Shown: piece by piece, positions 13,144 through 13,928 of the stretch
Numbering within the stretch: the first letter of the stretch is position 1
How the letters are laid out: each line of letters begins with the position of its first letter
The notes under the pieces: generated by a model
The model's input: the letters and a program-made list of their open reading frames with translations, nothing else
Told to the model about the DNA's origin: nothing
Databases searched by the model: none
From: Draconibacterium sp.
GTDB taxonomy: Bacteria > Bacteroidota > Bacteroidia > Bacteroidales > Prolixibacteraceae
Direction of reading: 5' to 3'
NCBI GenBank assembly: GCA_030595485.1
Contig: JAUVDE010000044.1
Location: 1 to 13,928, forward strand
DNA length: 13,928 bases
Translations under genes and position numbers: made by a program

Positions 13144-13928
13144 TTTTTAGCTTTTATATCGTAGGCCATTAATGCATGCCCACGCCGCTGGTATAAAACT
13201 CCATTTTTGATAACCGGATGCGAAAAATGCTCTTTGGTTCCGCGGGTAATTTTGAATTGACTAATTTCTTTCATTTTCCCATTGTTGTAATTTACCAGCG
13301 AAAGTTTCCCGGTTTGGCTGTAATAATAGAGCATATTATCGGCAGCAATAACAGCGCCCCATCCTAATTTCAGCGAATCGCATAATTCTCCGCTTGTGGC
13401 ATCAATACTTCTAAATTGCTTTTTTGAAGTCCCGGAGCCGTACAAGTGAGTATCGATTTTCACAATCCCTCCCATATAACTATCAAAACCTTTATTTCTC
13501 CAAACTTGCGAGATGTTTGAACCATTTTCTGAAAGTTTAAGTTTAATACCCCCAAGCCCATCGCCGGCAGCATAATAAATGAAACCATCATCGTAAACAA
13601 TACAATTACTGTGTGTATCTCCAATTCCTGGTTCGTGTTCTTCAGGCTTATAATTATCCTGTTCGTGCGACCAAACTAACTCTCCGGTTTCAGTATCGAA
13701 TCCCATCATGTTATAAGCTGAAAAAGTGACAAATATTTTTCGGGTAGGCAGTTCAATTAAAGCTCCAGGGTTGTAACCCGAACGTTCACTATGTCCTTTA
13801 TTGGTCCATATTAATTCTCCTGAGAAACGATTTAAAGCAACTACATTGTGTTCTTTTCCACCGGGAGCCCAGAATACTTTGTCACCATCAATTAAAGCTG
13901 CTTCCGAATGACCAAAGCGGGGATAAAT
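13140..13928 (-). CDS. PQQ-type beta-propeller protein, C-terminal part, cut by window edge
   Basis: The frame is open from the TAA at 13140-13142 to the right edge, giving about 262 visible residues; the internal Met at 13707-13709 is not the start. The visible part begins IYPRFGHSEAALIDGDKVFW. It carries repeated blade endings of the PQQ/BamB-like kind: LNRFSGELIW, FDTETGELVW and IDATSGEL. Further blade strands such as GFIYYAAGDGLGG and NGVLYQRRGHALMAYD follow. Such propellers occur in PQQ-dependent dehydrogenases, in BamB and in many exported proteins of unknown role. With the N-terminus missing, neither export signal nor enzyme motifs can be judged. The stop codon lies within a TTAA shared with the folE stop on the other strand. 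Confidence 0.8.
   Translation of the reverse strand: MYPRFGHSEAALIDGDKVFWAPGGKEHNVVALNRFSGELIWTNKGHSERSGYNPGALIELPTRKIFVTFSAYNMMGFDTETGELVWSHEQDNYKPEEHEPGIGDTHSNCIVYDDGFIYYAAGDGLGGIKLKLSENGSNISQVWRNKGFDSYMGGIVKIDTHLYGSGTSKKQFRSIDATSGELCDSLKLGWGAVIAADNMLYYYSQTGKLSLVNYNNGKMKEISQFKITRGTKEHFSHPVIKNGVLYQRRGHALMAYDIKAKN

Noticed and set aside
1..13928. CRISPR arrays, insertion sequences, SusC/SusD or sulfatase genes.
   Set aside because: No regularly spaced repeats, transposase motifs, TonB-receptor or SusD-like sequences, or sulfatase C/S-x-P-x-R signatures were seen in the visible proteins.

Overview
The window reads as an AT-rich Bacteroidota chromosome. The support is: a promoter of the TTTG-N19-TAnnTTTG type upstream of the tRNA genes; A-rich leaders with almost no Shine-Dalgarno sequences; many exported carbohydrate-active proteins with Sec, Tat or lipoprotein signals; and a Bacteroidota-like GTP cyclohydrolase I. 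Genus cannot be fixed from sequence alone.

Layout. Positions 1-457 hold the start of a minus-strand membrane protein cut by the window edge. Positions 458-741 have no convincing gene but contain a hairpin, a pair of 9-bp direct repeats and the tRNA terminator. Two minus-strand tRNA genes follow, Ser(GCT) then Pro(TGG) in transcription order, with their own promoter at 1020-1050 and terminator at 696-731.

The core is a minus-strand gene run from 12185 down to 1142. In transcription order it encodes: a Tat-exported GH109-type NAD-dependent glycosidase; an 806-residue lipoprotein with a putative TIM-barrel glycosidase domain; a 929-residue NPCBM plus alpha-galactosidase-like (clan GH-D-like) protein; a Tat-exported metallophosphoesterase; a 34-residue lipoprotein missed by ordinary ORF length cut-offs; a Sec-exported metallophosphoesterase with a purple-acid-phosphatase-like N-terminal domain; and a 675-residue secreted protein with a probable alpha/alpha-toroid domain. 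Gaps are 2, 6, 12, 11 and 30 bases, except 120 bases between the first two genes, where a 30-bp imperfect palindrome lies. The run has no SusC/SusD pair, sulfatase or regulator in the window.

Inference: the products are all exported and would act together in the periplasm or at the outer membrane on a glycan with alpha-linked GalNAc or galactose-type residues, possibly carrying phosphate. The substrate is not shown by the sequence.

Upstream and divergent is folE (12424-13143). It meets a convergent PQQ-type beta-propeller gene (13140 to the right edge), and the two stop codons share one TTAA palindrome.
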